DNA of 64,000 bases from Sulfurospirillum sp. (GTDB lineage Bacteria > Campylobacterota > Campylobacteria > Campylobacterales > Sulfurospirillaceae). Shown one piece after another: positions 46,450 through 55,872 of the stretch. The stretch is from positions 180,295 to 244,294 of the forward strand of contig JACUTU010000004.1 of NCBI GenBank assembly GCA_014859685.1, in the 5' to 3' direction. The position numbers were made by a program, and so were the translations under genes. A model generated the notes under the pieces. The model saw only the letters and a program-made list of their open reading frames with translations. It was not told where the DNA came from and did no database searches. Every line of letters begins with the position of its first letter. Positions within the stretch are counted from its first letter, which is position 1.

Positions 46450-47048
46450 TTCGCATCAAGCACGCTTCATTTGTTCTCTCAGCCCCATCTTTGGAAGAAA
46501 CCGTAGATGCAAGTATGTCCGAAGTGGCTTTTTTGGGCAGAAGCAATGTGGGTAAAAGTTCTCTCATCAATGCACTCACAAATAAAAAATCACTTGCAAA
46601 AAGTTCATCAACACCAGGAAAAACAAGGCTTATCAATTTTTTTGATGTGGTGTATGAAAAAGAAGCGACCGATTTTGCAGCTAGATTTGTTGATCTTCCT
46701 GGTTTTGGATATGCAAAAGTTTCAAAATCCATGAAATATGAGTGGCAAAAAAATCTTACAGAATTTATCCTCAAGCGAACTTCAATCCGTGTTTTTGTGC
46801 ATTTGCGAGATGCAAGACATCCGCAACTCGCAATCGATGATGAAGTTTTAGATTATCTTAAAGAGATCTGTAGACCAGATCAAGAGATCATTATTTTTTT
46901 TACAAAAGCAGACAAGATAGGGCAAAAAGAAAAAAGTTTTTTAAAGAAGATTGACCCACAAGCACAACTTGTTGCAGTTGGAAACAAAAAAACAATCCAA
47001 GATGCCAATGAAAGAATCTTCCAATCACTTTTTGGGATGTGTACATGA
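46446..47048 (+). CDS. engB: ribosome biogenesis GTP-binding protein EngB (YihA/YsxC)
   Basis: 200 residues: G1 GRSNVGKSSLINALT near 32-46, G2 region SSSTPGKTRLINFF, G3 VDLPGFGYAKV, G4 FTKADK. Assists large-subunit assembly. GTG start. Followed with a 4-bp overlap by the acetyltransferase gene. Confidence 0.95.
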   Translation: MIRIKHASFVLSAPSLEETVDASMSEVAFLGRSNVGKSSLINALTNKKSLAKSSSTPGKTRLINFFDVVYEKEATDFAARFVDLPGFGYAKVSKSMKYEWQKNLTEFILKRTSIRVFVHLRDARHPQLAIDDEVLDYLKEICRPDQEIIIFFTKADKIGQKEKSFLKKIDPQAQLVAVGNKKTIQDANERIFQSLFGMCT

Positions 47049-47503
47049 TATTTTATACAAAAGCAAAACTTAGCGACATCATGTCTATGCAAGAACTTGT
47101 GAGCGATGAGGTGAAAAGAGGGATTATTTTACATCGCAGTAACGATGAAATTGCTACAAATATCCGATCCTATATTCTTGCAAAAGATGGTGCAAAAATC
47201 ATAGGTTTTGGCGCATTGCATTTTCATGCGTTTGATTTAGCTGAAGTAAGAAGTCTCGTGGTAGATGCGAATTATAGAGGGCGTGGTATCGGTAAAACTA
47301 TCATCGAAGAGATGCTCAAAGAGGGTGAGAAATTGGCCGTAAAAAAAATCTTTGCACTCACTTATATGAAAAATTTTTTTCAAGTACTCGGGTTTATTGA
47401 AATTCCAAAAGAATCACTGCCAGCACACAAGATTTGGGCTGATTGTATCAAGTGTAAACATTTTCCAATATGCGACGAAATAGCACTGATCAAAACAATT
47501 TAG
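47045..47503 (+). CDS. GNAT acetyltransferase, short ArgA-like
   Basis: 152 residues: GNAT acetyl-CoA motif VVDANYRGRGIGKTIIEEML, then FALTYMKNFFQVLGF and a C-terminal WADCIKCKHFPICDE. The text resembles the short N-acetylglutamate synthases that start arginine synthesis in bacteria lacking the kinase-fused ArgA; this identity is probable, not certain. The three cysteines at the end suggest a metal or redox site. ATG 47045 (overlapping the engB stop) is preferred over GTG 47039. Confidence 0.82.
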   Translation: MIFYTKAKLSDIMSMQELVSDEVKRGIILHRSNDEIATNIRSYILAKDGAKIIGFGALHFHAFDLAEVRSLVVDANYRGRGIGKTIIEEMLKEGEKLAVKKIFALTYMKNFFQVLGFIEIPKESLPAHKIWADCIKCKHFPICDEIALIKTI

Positions 47504-47940
47504 AGATTTTTCTCTTAAGTATCATTTTGGTTTTTTCGCAAGCCTTAGCACTTGTGTATGTGTATATTCCTAGTTTTGCTGGTGTATTTTTTGTGTACGC
47601 TATTATTCATTATGATAATTATAAAAAACGGTATTTTATTTATGCGAGTTTTGCATACCTCATCTTTTACGAACTTACAAGAGGATTTTATCTCTTTTCC
47701 TATCTGCTTACATTTTTGCTTTTTTATAATATATTTGTGGCTAAAATTCGCAATAATTTTTCTTGTAAAAATTGTATTTCATTTATATATATTGCTTGTG
47801 CCTATATCGGGCATTATTTTATAAACACAATCATCAGCATTATTGTAAATGAACCGACTCACGATTTTTCAAATCACTATTTTTATTATATGCTTGTTGA
47901 TTGGTTGCTATGTATCATTCTTTTTAGGGGTCGCGTGTGA
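47470..47940 (+). CDS. MreD-like integral membrane protein
   Basis: 156 residues, almost entirely hydrophobic with about five membrane segments. No sequence signature; the call rests on size, topology and its place directly before the PBP2 gene (4-bp overlap), where mreD-type genes are commonly found. It overlaps the acetyltransferase gene by 34 bp. Confidence 0.65.
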   Translation: MRRNSTDQNNLEIFLLSIILVFSQALALVYVYIPSFAGVFFVYAIIHYDNYKKRYFIYASFAYLIFYELTRGFYLFSYLLTFLLFYNIFVAKIRNNFSCKNCISFIYIACAYIGHYFINTIISIIVNEPTHDFSNHYFYYMLVDWLLCIILFRGRV

Positions 47941-49724
47941 GAATTCGTTTCGTTTTGAGTATATTTGCACTTTTTTGGCTGGCACTTTTGGTAAGAATTT
48001 ACTATATCAGCATCAAATCAAATACTTATTATGAACAGATTGCCAAACAAAATGCTATCAAAACAGAGGAGCTCGCACCGCCTCGCGGATCAATTTTGGA
48101 TATCAATGCAAAGCCTCTATCTGTCAATAAAGTAGGTTTTAGTATCTCCATAGCACCGCAACTCAGCGCATCAAAAAACCGAAAGATTTTAAATGATGAG
48201 ATAGAATTTTTAGCCTCTATTTTGCCAGATATTGATACAGAAAAAATCAAAAAAAATTATCTCAAAAGAGATTCGCCTTATGCGCATGATTATGTGGTGG
48301 TTATAGATTTTATCACGCATGATGCACTTATCTCTAGTTTTTCTAAGATATCATTGCGAGAAAATCTTGCAATTAAACTTGCTTCAAAACGGTATTATCC
48401 TTATAAAAAACTCGCTTCACATGTACTTGGATATGTTTCCAAAGCAAACCAAGAGGATTTTGATGAAGATCCTGTTGTAAAACTTGTTGGATATGTTGGC
48501 AAAGCTGGGATTGAAAAGTATTATAATGCACTATTGCAAGGCTCAAAAGGAGAGAAAAAAACAAAAGTTACTGCTTTTAATGAAGAAATTGAAGTGTTAG
48601 AAAAGATCAATCCAGCAAGCCGTGATATTCGTTTGAGTTTAGATCTTGATTTGCAGCAATATATCACAGAGATATTTGCTGAACAAAGTGGTGCCGTGGT
48701 TGTGATGAATGCAAAAAATGGTCAAATTCTTGCAGCTGGAAGTTTTCCTGAATATGATCTTAACCAGTTTGTAAATGGCATATCTACTCAAGAATGGGAA
48801 GCACTCAGTACTGATTTTAACCATCCTTTTACTAACAAGCTCATTAACGGACTCTATCCGCCGGGATCAATTACAAAGATGGGCGCCGGTCTTGCATTTA
48901 TGGACTCTAATCTTATGAATCCAAGCACAAATTTTTATTGTACAGGTTCCTTTGAATTGGGTGGAAGAAACTTTCGATGCTGGAAAAAAGATGGACATGG
49001 TACGACAAATCTTGTAAAAGCACTTCGTGAAAGTTGTGATGATTATTTTTACAAAGGAAGCTTACGAGTAGGAATAGACAAAATATCGCCTGTTTTTGCA
49101 CAATTGGGTTTTGGTAAAAAAAGTGGTATTGATCTGCCCTTTGAGTTTGTTGGATCATTACCTAGTCGTGATTGGAAGATGCAAAAATACCAAAAACCGT
49201 GGTATCAAGGTGAGACACTGATCACCTCGATCGGTCAGGGTTATTTTTTGACAACGCCAGTGCAGGTGAGCAAATATATAGCATCAATTGCAACAGGATA
49301 TGGAGTGACGCCACATTTTATCTATAGTGTTGATGATCTGAGCGTGGATTATGGAAAAGAAGAAAATATTTTTACCCAAAAGCAAAAAAAATACTTGCCA
49401 ATCATACGAGAAGGAATGTATGAAGTGATCAATTCCCCAAGTGGTACGGGTTTTCGTTATGTAAAAACAAAAGTCAAAATCGCTGGTAAAACAGGTACGG
49501 CGCAAGTTATCGGCATTCCGCAGGGTGAAAAAGAGCGGATGAAAGAGAGCGAACTTGAGTATTATCATAGATCACATGCGTGGCTTGCTACTTATGGACC
49601 CTTTGATGATCCACAGTATGTAGTCACTGTTATGGTAGAACATGGTGGACACGGTGGTACTGCTGGTGGCAAAATCACCTCTTTGATCTACGATAAGCTT
49701 CAAGAGATGGGATATATCAAGTAG
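47937..49724 (+). CDS. mrdA: penicillin-binding protein 2
   Basis: 595 residues: N-terminal membrane anchor (FVLSIFALFWLALLVRIYY), PBP dimerisation domain (PPRGSILDINAKPLSVNKV), transpeptidase with SxxK in YPPGSITKMGAG, second motif in RESCDDYFY and KTG in AGKTGTAQVIG. Cross-links side-wall peptidoglycan with RodA (gene at 20713). GTG start. Its last 8 bp overlap the end of convergent ybeY. Confidence 0.95.
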   Translation: MRIRFVLSIFALFWLALLVRIYYISIKSNTYYEQIAKQNAIKTEELAPPRGSILDINAKPLSVNKVGFSISIAPQLSASKNRKILNDEIEFLASILPDIDTEKIKKNYLKRDSPYAHDYVVVIDFITHDALISSFSKISLRENLAIKLASKRYYPYKKLASHVLGYVSKANQEDFDEDPVVKLVGYVGKAGIEKYYNALLQGSKGEKKTKVTAFNEEIEVLEKINPASRDIRLSLDLDLQQYITEIFAEQSGAVVVMNAKNGQILAAGSFPEYDLNQFVNGISTQEWEALSTDFNHPFTNKLINGLYPPGSITKMGAGLAFMDSNLMNPSTNFYCTGSFELGGRNFRCWKKDGHGTTNLVKALRESCDDYFYKGSLRVGIDKISPVFAQLGFGKKSGIDLPFEFVGSLPSRDWKMQKYQKPWYQGETLITSIGQGYFLTTPVQVSKYIASIATGYGVTPHFIYSVDDLSVDYGKEENIFTQKQKKYLPIIREGMYEVINSPSGTGFRYVKTKVKIAGKTGTAQVIGIPQGEKERMKESELEYYHRSHAWLATYGPFDDPQYVVTVMVEHGGHGGTAGGKITSLIYDKLQEMGYIK

Positions 49725-50142
49725 TCTCCTGAGTACGAACGATGAGGCTTTTTGGTAAGGAGTATTTGCAAATGATCTCTTCTTCTTTGGCTCGCATCTC
49801 CCCGTCGTCTATTTCGTGATCAAAACCCAAAAGATGCAAAAGCCCATGGATAAAAAGCAAAACACACTCTTCTTGTGATGAATGTGCATATTCCAAAGCT
49901 TTGAGTTCGCAAAGCCCTGCATTTATGATGATAGAACCAAGTGGTGCGTGGGGTGTGGGTTCAAGAGGAAAGCTCAAAACATCTGTTGTGCTATCAATGC
50001 CTCGTTGTGCTTTATTGATCTCTTGCATCGTTTCGCTTGAGACAATTATCACTTCAACTAAAGCTTGTGTAAATTCACACGCTATATCTTCCAAAAGCCC
50101 AATCGGCAACTCTAACTCACTTGTATTTTCTATTTCAAGCAT
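49717..50142 (-). CDS. ybeY: endoribonuclease YbeY
   Basis: 141 residues with the zinc signature HGLLHLLGFDHEID near 110-123 and STTDVLSFPLE in the middle. Matures 16S rRNA and acts in ribosome quality control. Converges on mrdA with an 8-bp overlap and no room for a separate terminator. Confidence 0.94.
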   Translation of the reverse strand: MLEIENTSELELPIGLLEDIACEFTQALVEVIIVSSETMQEINKAQRGIDSTTDVLSFPLEPTPHAPLGSIIINAGLCELKALEYAHSSQEECVLLFIHGLLHLLGFDHEIDDGEMRAKEEEIICKYSLPKSLIVRTQETT

Positions 50143-50154
50143 ATTTTATTTTCC

Positions 50155-51117
50155 TTAAAAAAGAGATGTTTGTATTTGTTTATTGGTTCGAAAATACTGC
50201 TCATATTGTTCTTTTTTGCCCTCTATTAGTGTATAGCGAAAAGTATTTGTGAAACACTTAAAAAATTGATCTATCAAGTTTTTATCTCTTTTGTGCAAAA
50301 CAAGTATGCTTACATGTAAGTCTTGTGATTGGATAAAAGTAGCTAGCTGCGTAAGCGTATCGGCATTATCTATAAAAATAAGTGCTTGCGTGCTTTGTCC
50401 AAACTCTTTTTTGCAAAAATTTTGATCTACAAATTGCACGCTAAAAAGATCAAATAACAAAAAAGATTCCAGTGTATAAACGCATGGCAATGTGTCTAAA
50501 AAATCCAACAAACCCAAAAGGGCAGGCACATAAAAAGCGCAGATTTTATTATCTTCATAGAGTCGTTCTTTATAACTAAATGAGCAAGAAAATAGCCCTT
50601 TCGCAAGCATATAACTTGGTGTAATGTTGTGTTGCACATGTAGTGTGTGTGGATCTAATTGCGTGAGATATTCTTTGCAAGAGCCTGCAAAAAGTATTTC
50701 ACTAGGTGCTTTTGCAAGCTCATTGAACACAGCTATCGGGTCATTTGGCAAAATTTTTATTTTTGGAGTGTGGTTAAGTTCGTTAAGTAGTGCTATTTGT
50801 ACAGGAGACATCGCTACAAATTGTAGTTTTTTTCTGGTTGTTTCATAACGCGAGAGTTTGAGTAGAGCTAGAGAAATATCACTTACATGTAGCCAAGCAA
50901 TTTCGTTATCTAATTGCTTGTGTATGCTTGATGAAAGGATGGCATATGCTCCTTTTTGGACTGCTAATTCCACAGCTTCAAGGCAGTTGTTGTGATCGAT
51001 AAAAAGATCTCCATGGCGAATTACAAGTGGATCAGTTTTCATCTCTTGTACAGAAGTGATGCTAGGAGAGTTTAAAAGCTCCCCACCACAAATACTTACA
51101 ATATTATCGATTTTCAT
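50155..51117 (-). CDS. uncharacterised protein with Mur-ligase-like N-terminal domain
   Basis: 320 residues, no assured function. The first 85 residues resemble the N-terminal substrate-binding domain of MurE/MurF (SVQEMKTDPLVIRHGDLFI then EAVELAVQKGAYAILSS), but no GTxGKT P-loop or ligase centre follows. The remainder is unfamiliar, without membrane segments. It overlaps metG by 4 bp. C. jejuni has a hypothetical gene in the same place next to metG, from memory. Two TACATGTA palindromes lie in it (50313, 50884). A UDP-MurNAc-peptide-binding regulator is one possibility (inference). Confidence 0.6.
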   Translation of the reverse strand: MKIDNIVSICGGELLNSPSITSVQEMKTDPLVIRHGDLFIDHNNCLEAVELAVQKGAYAILSSSIHKQLDNEIAWLHVSDISLALLKLSRYETTRKKLQFVAMSPVQIALLNELNHTPKIKILPNDPIAVFNELAKAPSEILFAGSCKEYLTQLDPHTLHVQHNITPSYMLAKGLFSCSFSYKERLYEDNKICAFYVPALLGLLDFLDTLPCVYTLESFLLFDLFSVQFVDQNFCKKEFGQSTQALIFIDNADTLTQLATFIQSQDLHVSILVLHKRDKNLIDQFFKCFTNTFRYTLIEGKKEQYEQYFRTNKQIQTSLF

Positions 51118-53042
51118 CCAATCGAAGCGCCACTTTTTTTCTTATTTTCAGGTCTAATGAGACTTAGCCCGTCATTATCTTTTGCAGCAAGCAACATACC
51201 TTGTGAAACAAGTCCCATAATTTTTGCCGGCTTGAGGTTTGCTACAACACAAACTTGTGTGTTGAGTAGATCTTCCGGTGCGTAGTATTCTTTGATGCCT
51301 GCTACTATCTGTCTTGGTGTCTCTTCGCCAATATCTACTTGCAATTGGAGTAATTTTTGACTGTTTGCAACAGCTTGTGCTTCTATGATAGTGCCAACTT
51401 TGAGTTTAGTTTGAAAAAATTGATCTATAGTGATGATGCTCTCATCTATAATTTTTTCTTTTACAGTTTCTGTTTTTGTCTTGAGTGTTGCTTGAGGTTC
51501 AGGTGTATTCATCAACTCTTCTTCTATCTTTGGAAAAAGAGGCGGCACTTTTTTGATGATAAAATCATCAAGTAAAGTTTGTGCAAGGATGAATTTTTCA
51601 TAATTTTGTGTATTGATCTCAAAACCTAGAGCATCTGCAATTTTACTTGCAGTTTGTGGCATGATTGGGCTTACAAGGATACTTACTTTTGCTAAAAGAT
51701 TTGCAACAAGTCCAACCACCGCTAGCGCACCTTGCGTGTCGCCATTTTTTATTTTATTCCACGGTTCGTGAATAGTGATAGCATTGTTTGCGATACTAAG
51801 CACTTTCCATAGATCTTCAAGATATCTGTTGGTTTGCATATCGCAAAGCTTAAGTTCGATGCCATCAAGCAATGCTAGTGCCTCGTCTAATTCCTTTACA
51901 TGTAGGGCTTGTACATTTTTTGAAGTGATATGAAAATCACTGTATTTGCCACTCATACCGATGATGCGATTGAGTAGATTGCCAAATTCATTACCAAGAT
52001 CAGAATTGATGCGATCGATGAGTGCTTTTTGAGAAAAATCCCCATCTTGTCCAAAAGGAACTTCTCTAAGCATAAAATAACGAAAATTTTCCAATCCATA
52101 AGCGTCTGCAACCTCTTTTGGATTCACCACATTGCCTTTGGACTTGCTCATCTTTTCACCATTTCGTGTCCACCAACCATGTGCTGCTATATGTTGTGGC
52201 AAGGGCAAATCCAAGCTCATCAAAAATGCAGGCCAATAAATCGCGTGAAATCTTAATATATCTTTGCCCACAAGTTGGATATTTGCAGGCCAAAAAGAGA
52301 TATTTTCCTCCTCTTTACCATAACCTAAAGCAGTGATATAGTTTAGCAATGCATCGAGCCACACATACATCACATGACGATCATCACCAATCTCTTTTGG
52401 AAGTTTTATGCCCCAATTAAAACTTGTTCTAGTGATGGAGAGATCGTGTAATCCTTGTTTTACAAAGCTGATGACTTCATTTTTTTTGCCAACTGGCAAG
52501 ACACATTTTGCATCATCTTGATACCATTTGAGCAGTTTTTCTTGGTATTTTGACAGTTTAAAAAAGTAGCTTTCCTCTTTAAGTAGCGTTGTAGGTTTGC
52601 CACAATCTGGGCAATTTGTCTCATCAATAAGCTGTGTTTGTGTAAAAAAAGTTTCACAACTCACACAGTAATGCCCCTCATATTCGCCTTTGTAGATATC
52701 ACCTTTGTCAAACATCGTTTGAAAAGCTTTTTGTACACCAATCTTATGATCCTCATCAGTTGTGCGGATAAATTTATCATAACTTATGTCAAATACATCC
52801 CAAAGCGCTCGAAACTTGCCACTTATCTCATCGGCATATTCTTGTGGACTTCTGCCCCGCAGTTTGGCAGCTTCTTCTATTTTTTGCCCATGTTCATCAG
52901 TGCCTGTGAGAAAAAAAGTGTTGAAACCTTTAAGGCGATAGTACCGAGCCATCGTATCGGCGATGATTGTTGTATAGGCATGTCCAATGTGTGGAACATC
53001 ATTGACATAGTATATTGGGGTTGTTATGTATGCTTTGTTCAT
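51114..53042 (-). CDS. metG: methionyl-tRNA synthetase
   Basis: 642 residues: PIYYVNDVPHIGHAYT with the HIGH motif, a zinc knuckle with CVSC and CPDC near 128-148, KMSKS in EKMSKSKGNVV, and a C-terminal tRNA-binding domain (IDQFFQTKLKVGTIIEAQ) near 540-642. Charges initiator and elongator Met tRNA. Confidence 0.96.
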   Translation of the reverse strand: MNKAYITTPIYYVNDVPHIGHAYTTIIADTMARYYRLKGFNTFFLTGTDEHGQKIEEAAKLRGRSPQEYADEISGKFRALWDVFDISYDKFIRTTDEDHKIGVQKAFQTMFDKGDIYKGEYEGHYCVSCETFFTQTQLIDETNCPDCGKPTTLLKEESYFFKLSKYQEKLLKWYQDDAKCVLPVGKKNEVISFVKQGLHDLSITRTSFNWGIKLPKEIGDDRHVMYVWLDALLNYITALGYGKEEENISFWPANIQLVGKDILRFHAIYWPAFLMSLDLPLPQHIAAHGWWTRNGEKMSKSKGNVVNPKEVADAYGLENFRYFMLREVPFGQDGDFSQKALIDRINSDLGNEFGNLLNRIIGMSGKYSDFHITSKNVQALHVKELDEALALLDGIELKLCDMQTNRYLEDLWKVLSIANNAITIHEPWNKIKNGDTQGALAVVGLVANLLAKVSILVSPIMPQTASKIADALGFEINTQNYEKFILAQTLLDDFIIKKVPPLFPKIEEELMNTPEPQATLKTKTETVKEKIIDESIITIDQFFQTKLKVGTIIEAQAVANSQKLLQLQVDIGEETPRQIVAGIKEYYAPEDLLNTQVCVVANLKPAKIMGLVSQGMLLAAKDNDGLSLIRPENKKKSGASIG

Positions 53043-53071
53043 TATTTTCTATTCTCCTTGATTGGCAAGTT

Positions 53072-53266
53072 TTAAAATTCAAATCCACCGCTTTGCCCTT
53101 TGTTCATACTCTCATACACAGCCCGCACATATTCGCCTCGGATCTTACATGTAAAGAAGTATTCACAAGGCATACAGCTTGTTAATTTTTTCTCTTTTTG
53201 ACATACTTGAAGCTCCTCTTTTTTTGCTTCAAGCACTAATTCATAACTATCTTTTTCATTGTGCAT
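53072..53266 (-). CDS. small conserved-position Cys-motif protein
   Basis: 64 residues, mostly charged, with [13 protein letters not shown] (C-x2-C-x5-C) near 30-42. Function unknown. ATG 53266 overlaps the fbp stop by 11 bp, and a small gene in the same position between fbp and metG exists in C. jejuni from memory, so it is likely real despite its size. The cysteine spacing matches that at the end of the ArgA-like acetyltransferase (C-x2-C-x4-C), a possible shared metal knuckle. Confidence 0.7.
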   Translation of the reverse strand: MHNEKDSYELVLEAKKEELQVCQKEKKLTSCMPCEYFFTCKIRGEYVRAVYESMNKGQSGGFEF

Positions 53267-54095
53267 AAGTTTCTAAAACCCTTTGTATTTCAGCATTTGA
53301 TCCAAAAAAACAAGGTGTGGTGTCGTGAATGTGTGTAGGGGAGAGATCAAGCAAGCGATTTTTACCATCGATAGCTTTGCCACCAGCTTTTTCATAAGCA
53401 AAAGCAAAAGGAAATACTTCGAAAAGCATTCGTAATTTTCCCTTTGGTAAGTCACTCGTTGCAGGATACGAAAAAATTCCGCCACCTTTGAGAAGAATCT
53501 GGTGCAAATCAGGAACCATACCACCAGAATAACGCAAACGATAGCCATCATTGAAAATCGCATCAATCATTTTTTTGTGTTTTGGCTCCCAGCAACTTTG
53601 TGTCGAACCAGGAGCATTGAGCTTGCCTTTTTGTGCAAGGTGGATATCTTTTTGGAAGATAAATTCACCTTTTTTATTGAGTCTATAAAAATGCAATGCA
53701 TCGCTTGCTATAACAAGTTCTACGCGAGGCCCATAGACGACATATACGCTTGCGAGTATATTTGCTCCAGCTTGACCACCTTCATAGATGCCGAAGATAG
53801 AGCCAACACTAAGATTGACATCGATAAGGCTTGAGCCATCAAGCGGATCGTAGGCTACGAGGTATTTTCCATCTACATGTAGAGGTGTTATCTCCTCTTT
53901 TTCTTCGCTTACAATCTCTTTGATACTCGCTACTTTTGCAAACTCCTCTTCAATGATGAGATCGCATTTGATATCAAGTTTAAGTTGTGTATCGCCAGTG
54001 GCATTTTGCAAGTCTGAATAGCCTGTGTCATCGTATTCAATAGCTTCTTTGATACGCACCGCACTTTTTTTGATAGCTTCAAATATCTGTGTCAT
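53256..54095 (-). CDS. fbp: class I fructose-1,6-bisphosphatase
   Basis: 279 residues: metal-binding [20 protein letters not shown] near 80-99, [18 protein letters not shown] and a late Lys-containing [19 protein letters not shown]. Gluconeogenesis, and the Calvin-like recycling if present. One base separates it from the mobB gene upstream. Confidence 0.94.
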   Translation of the reverse strand: MTQIFEAIKKSAVRIKEAIEYDDTGYSDLQNATGDTQLKLDIKCDLIIEEEFAKVASIKEIVSEEKEEITPLHVDGKYLVAYDPLDGSSLIDVNLSVGSIFGIYEGGQAGANILASVYVVYGPRVELVIASDALHFYRLNKKGEFIFQKDIHLAQKGKLNAPGSTQSCWEPKHKKMIDAIFNDGYRLRYSGGMVPDLHQILLKGGGIFSYPATSDLPKGKLRMLFEVFPFAFAYEKAGGKAIDGKNRLLDLSPTHIHDTTPCFFGSNAEIQRVLETYAQ

Positions 54096-54593
54096 TTATC
54101 TAACCTTTTTTGCATTTTGTAAAACCCATGCAACAATTGCTTGGGTATCGTTAAGATCTAAGATTGCAAGGTGTTTTGGAATCTTATAATCTGAGAGATT
54201 AACACTCGCATCAATTGCAAGTGCATCTGAGACTGAAAAATAACTTTCATCAAGAGTATTTCTAAAAACAGAAATTCGTGGAAGCGGTAGTGTTTTAAGC
54301 CCCTCAACCAATAAAATATCAAAATCACCTAGCATAGTGATAATTTCATCAATACTTTTTTCTTTTTTTGAGAGATAAGTCGTGCGTGTAGGACTTGCTA
54401 CAACAACTTCTGCTCCAGTTTGAGAAAATTTCCAACTATCTTTTCCCTCTTTATCAAAAATCGCTTTGTCGCTTGGATCGTGTTTGAGTATAGCGAGTTT
54501 ATACCGATCTCTTAATGCCAAAGCTACATTCAGTATAAGTGTCGTTTTGCCACTATTTGATGGACCACTAAAAGCAATCGCCAAAGAATTCAT
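54096..54593 (-). CDS. mobB: molybdopterin-guanine dinucleotide biosynthesis protein B
   Basis: 165 residues with P-loop AFSGPSNSGKTTLI at the N-terminus, ILKHDP and LLVEGLKTLPLPRI. Binds GTP and assists guanylation of the Mo/W pterin; the window's aldehyde oxidoreductase is one potential client. ATG 54593 has GAGGG close upstream; the open frame extends further but lacks a site. TATAAT on the minus strand at 54621-54626. Confidence 0.92.
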   Translation of the reverse strand: MNSLAIAFSGPSNSGKTTLILNVALALRDRYKLAILKHDPSDKAIFDKEGKDSWKFSQTGAEVVVASPTRTTYLSKKEKSIDEIITMLGDFDILLVEGLKTLPLPRISVFRNTLDESYFSVSDALAIDASVNLSDYKIPKHLAILDLNDTQAIVAWVLQNAKKVR

Positions 54594-54620
54594 AGCACCC
54601 TCTTTTTGAAGTATTGTGCG

Positions 54621-54626
54621 ATTATA
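54621..54626 (-). promoter_or_regulatory. -10 box for mobB-fbp-metG transcription
   Basis: TATAAT on the minus strand, 27 bp before the mobB ATG, the first gene of a leftward run that continues through fbp and metG. Confidence 0.5.
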
Positions 54627-54705
54627 GCTAAATAGCGCTTGAATTTTAATGAGATTGTTAGACAAAAAAGATTAAAATCAACGCAAATCTGGCAAAAGGG
54701 TATCG

Positions 54706-55185
54706 ATGCGAATTTTTATTTTTATCTTAAGCTCTCTTTTTTTATTGAGTGGATGCGTTTCAAAAAAGATTCTTGTGAGTGATGATCTTTTGTTTGAACA
54801 AGCACTCATCAAGTCAAAAAGTGTGCGAATTCAAGACGCTAACGGCAAAGTAGTCGCATATATTCTCGCTACTTACATCAATGAAGTTACAAATGAAATT
54901 ATAACAGACACAAACAGTGAGCGATTTTTTATCACAATTTATCAAGCACAAGAAGCATCAAAGATCCAAGATTTACATTTTACTATCAACGGTGATTCAC
55001 AAAATACACATGTACAAAAACTCGATCCAAAAGATCCGCTTATCGCAAAGTTTGCAAAACAAAATAGCTGGAGTGATTATTTTCTTGTGACAAGCAAAAA
55101 GCAAAATACTCGCACAATTTTGGTCGAATTTCTCAATAAAGAGCATGCCAAAGTTGGGGTAAATTTTTCTAAAAATTATTTTTGA
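54706..55185 (+). CDS. putative lipoprotein of unknown function
   Basis: 159 residues with a lipoprotein signal (IFILSSLFLLSGC, lipobox LLSGC). The rest is a soluble alpha/beta region without a motif I know. Gene position next to mobB is the same as a C. jejuni lipoprotein gene, from memory. Periplasmic or outer-membrane location is expected. Confidence 0.75.
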   Translation: MRIFIFILSSLFLLSGCVSKKILVSDDLLFEQALIKSKSVRIQDANGKVVAYILATYINEVTNEIITDTNSERFFITIYQAQEASKIQDLHFTINGDSQNTHVQKLDPKDPLIAKFAKQNSWSDYFLVTSKKQNTRTILVEFLNKEHAKVGVNFSKNYF

Positions 55186-55200
55186 TTTATAAATAAGTGA

Positions 55201-55206
55201 TATAAT
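55201..55206 (+). promoter_or_regulatory. -10 box of sodB
   Basis: TATAAT, 29 bp before the sodB ATG, preceded by TG one base apart (TGA-TATAAT). AGGAG follows at 55223-55229. sodB appears to be a single-gene transcript. Confidence 0.6.
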
Positions 55207-55235
55207 TATGACATTTTATTAGTAGGAGAAATATA

Positions 55236-55832
55236 ATGTCTTTAGAATTACCAACACTACCATATGAGGCAACGGCACTTGAGCCACACATTAGTGCAAA
55301 TACTTTGAGTTTTCACCATGGAAAGCACCACCAAGCATATGTAAACAATGCAAATAATCTTATCAAAGGTACAGATCTTGAGAATGCAACTGTAGAGCAG
55401 ATTATCAAAACAACAGCAGGCGATGCACAAAAAGTAGGACTTTTTAACAATGCAGCACAAGTTTGGAATCATAGTTTTTATTGGAATTGTATGCAACCAA
55501 ACGGTGGTGGCGTTGCAACTGGTGCGATCGCTCAAAAAATTGATGAAGATTTTGGAAGCTTTGATGCGTTCGTTACTGAGTTTAAAAATGCTGCCGCTAC
55601 ACAATTTGGTAGTGGATGGGCATGGCTTGTACTCGATGGCGGAAAACTAAAAGTAGTGAAAACAGCAAATGCAGATACACCACTTGCACACGGATTTAAA
55701 GCACTTTTAACTGTTGATGTTTGGGAACATGCATACTATCTTGATTATCAAAATAGACGACCTGATTATGTAGATACTTTCTTAAATCATCTTGTAAATT
55801 GGGATTTTGTAAACGCAAATCTTGTAGCTTAA
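55236..55832 (+). CDS. sodB: superoxide dismutase (Fe type)
   Basis: 198 residues: LPYEATALEPHISANTLSFH with the first His ligand, HHGKHHQAYVNNANN, AAQVWNHSFYWNCM and DVWEHAYYLDYQNRR with the last ligands. Text such as QNRRPDY and WNHSFYW is of the Fe/Mn family, with Fe more usual in this phylum. Own promoter before it and a perfect hairpin after it. Confidence 0.95.
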   Translation: MSLELPTLPYEATALEPHISANTLSFHHGKHHQAYVNNANNLIKGTDLENATVEQIIKTTAGDAQKVGLFNNAAQVWNHSFYWNCMQPNGGGVATGAIAQKIDEDFGSFDAFVTEFKNAAATQFGSGWAWLVLDGGKLKVVKTANADTPLAHGFKALLTVDVWEHAYYLDYQNRRPDYVDTFLNHLVNWDFVNANLVA

Positions 55833-55838
55833 AACATA

Positions 55839-55863
55839 CTCCCACCAATTATACTGGTGGGAG
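55839..55863. terminator. bidirectional terminator after sodB
   Basis: Perfect 9-bp stem CTCCCACCA/TGGTGGGAG with a 7-nt loop between the convergent sodB and DsbA-like genes. On the minus strand a TTTT run follows; on the plus strand the following bases are T-rich. Confidence 0.85.
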
Positions 55864-55872
55864 AACTTCTTC

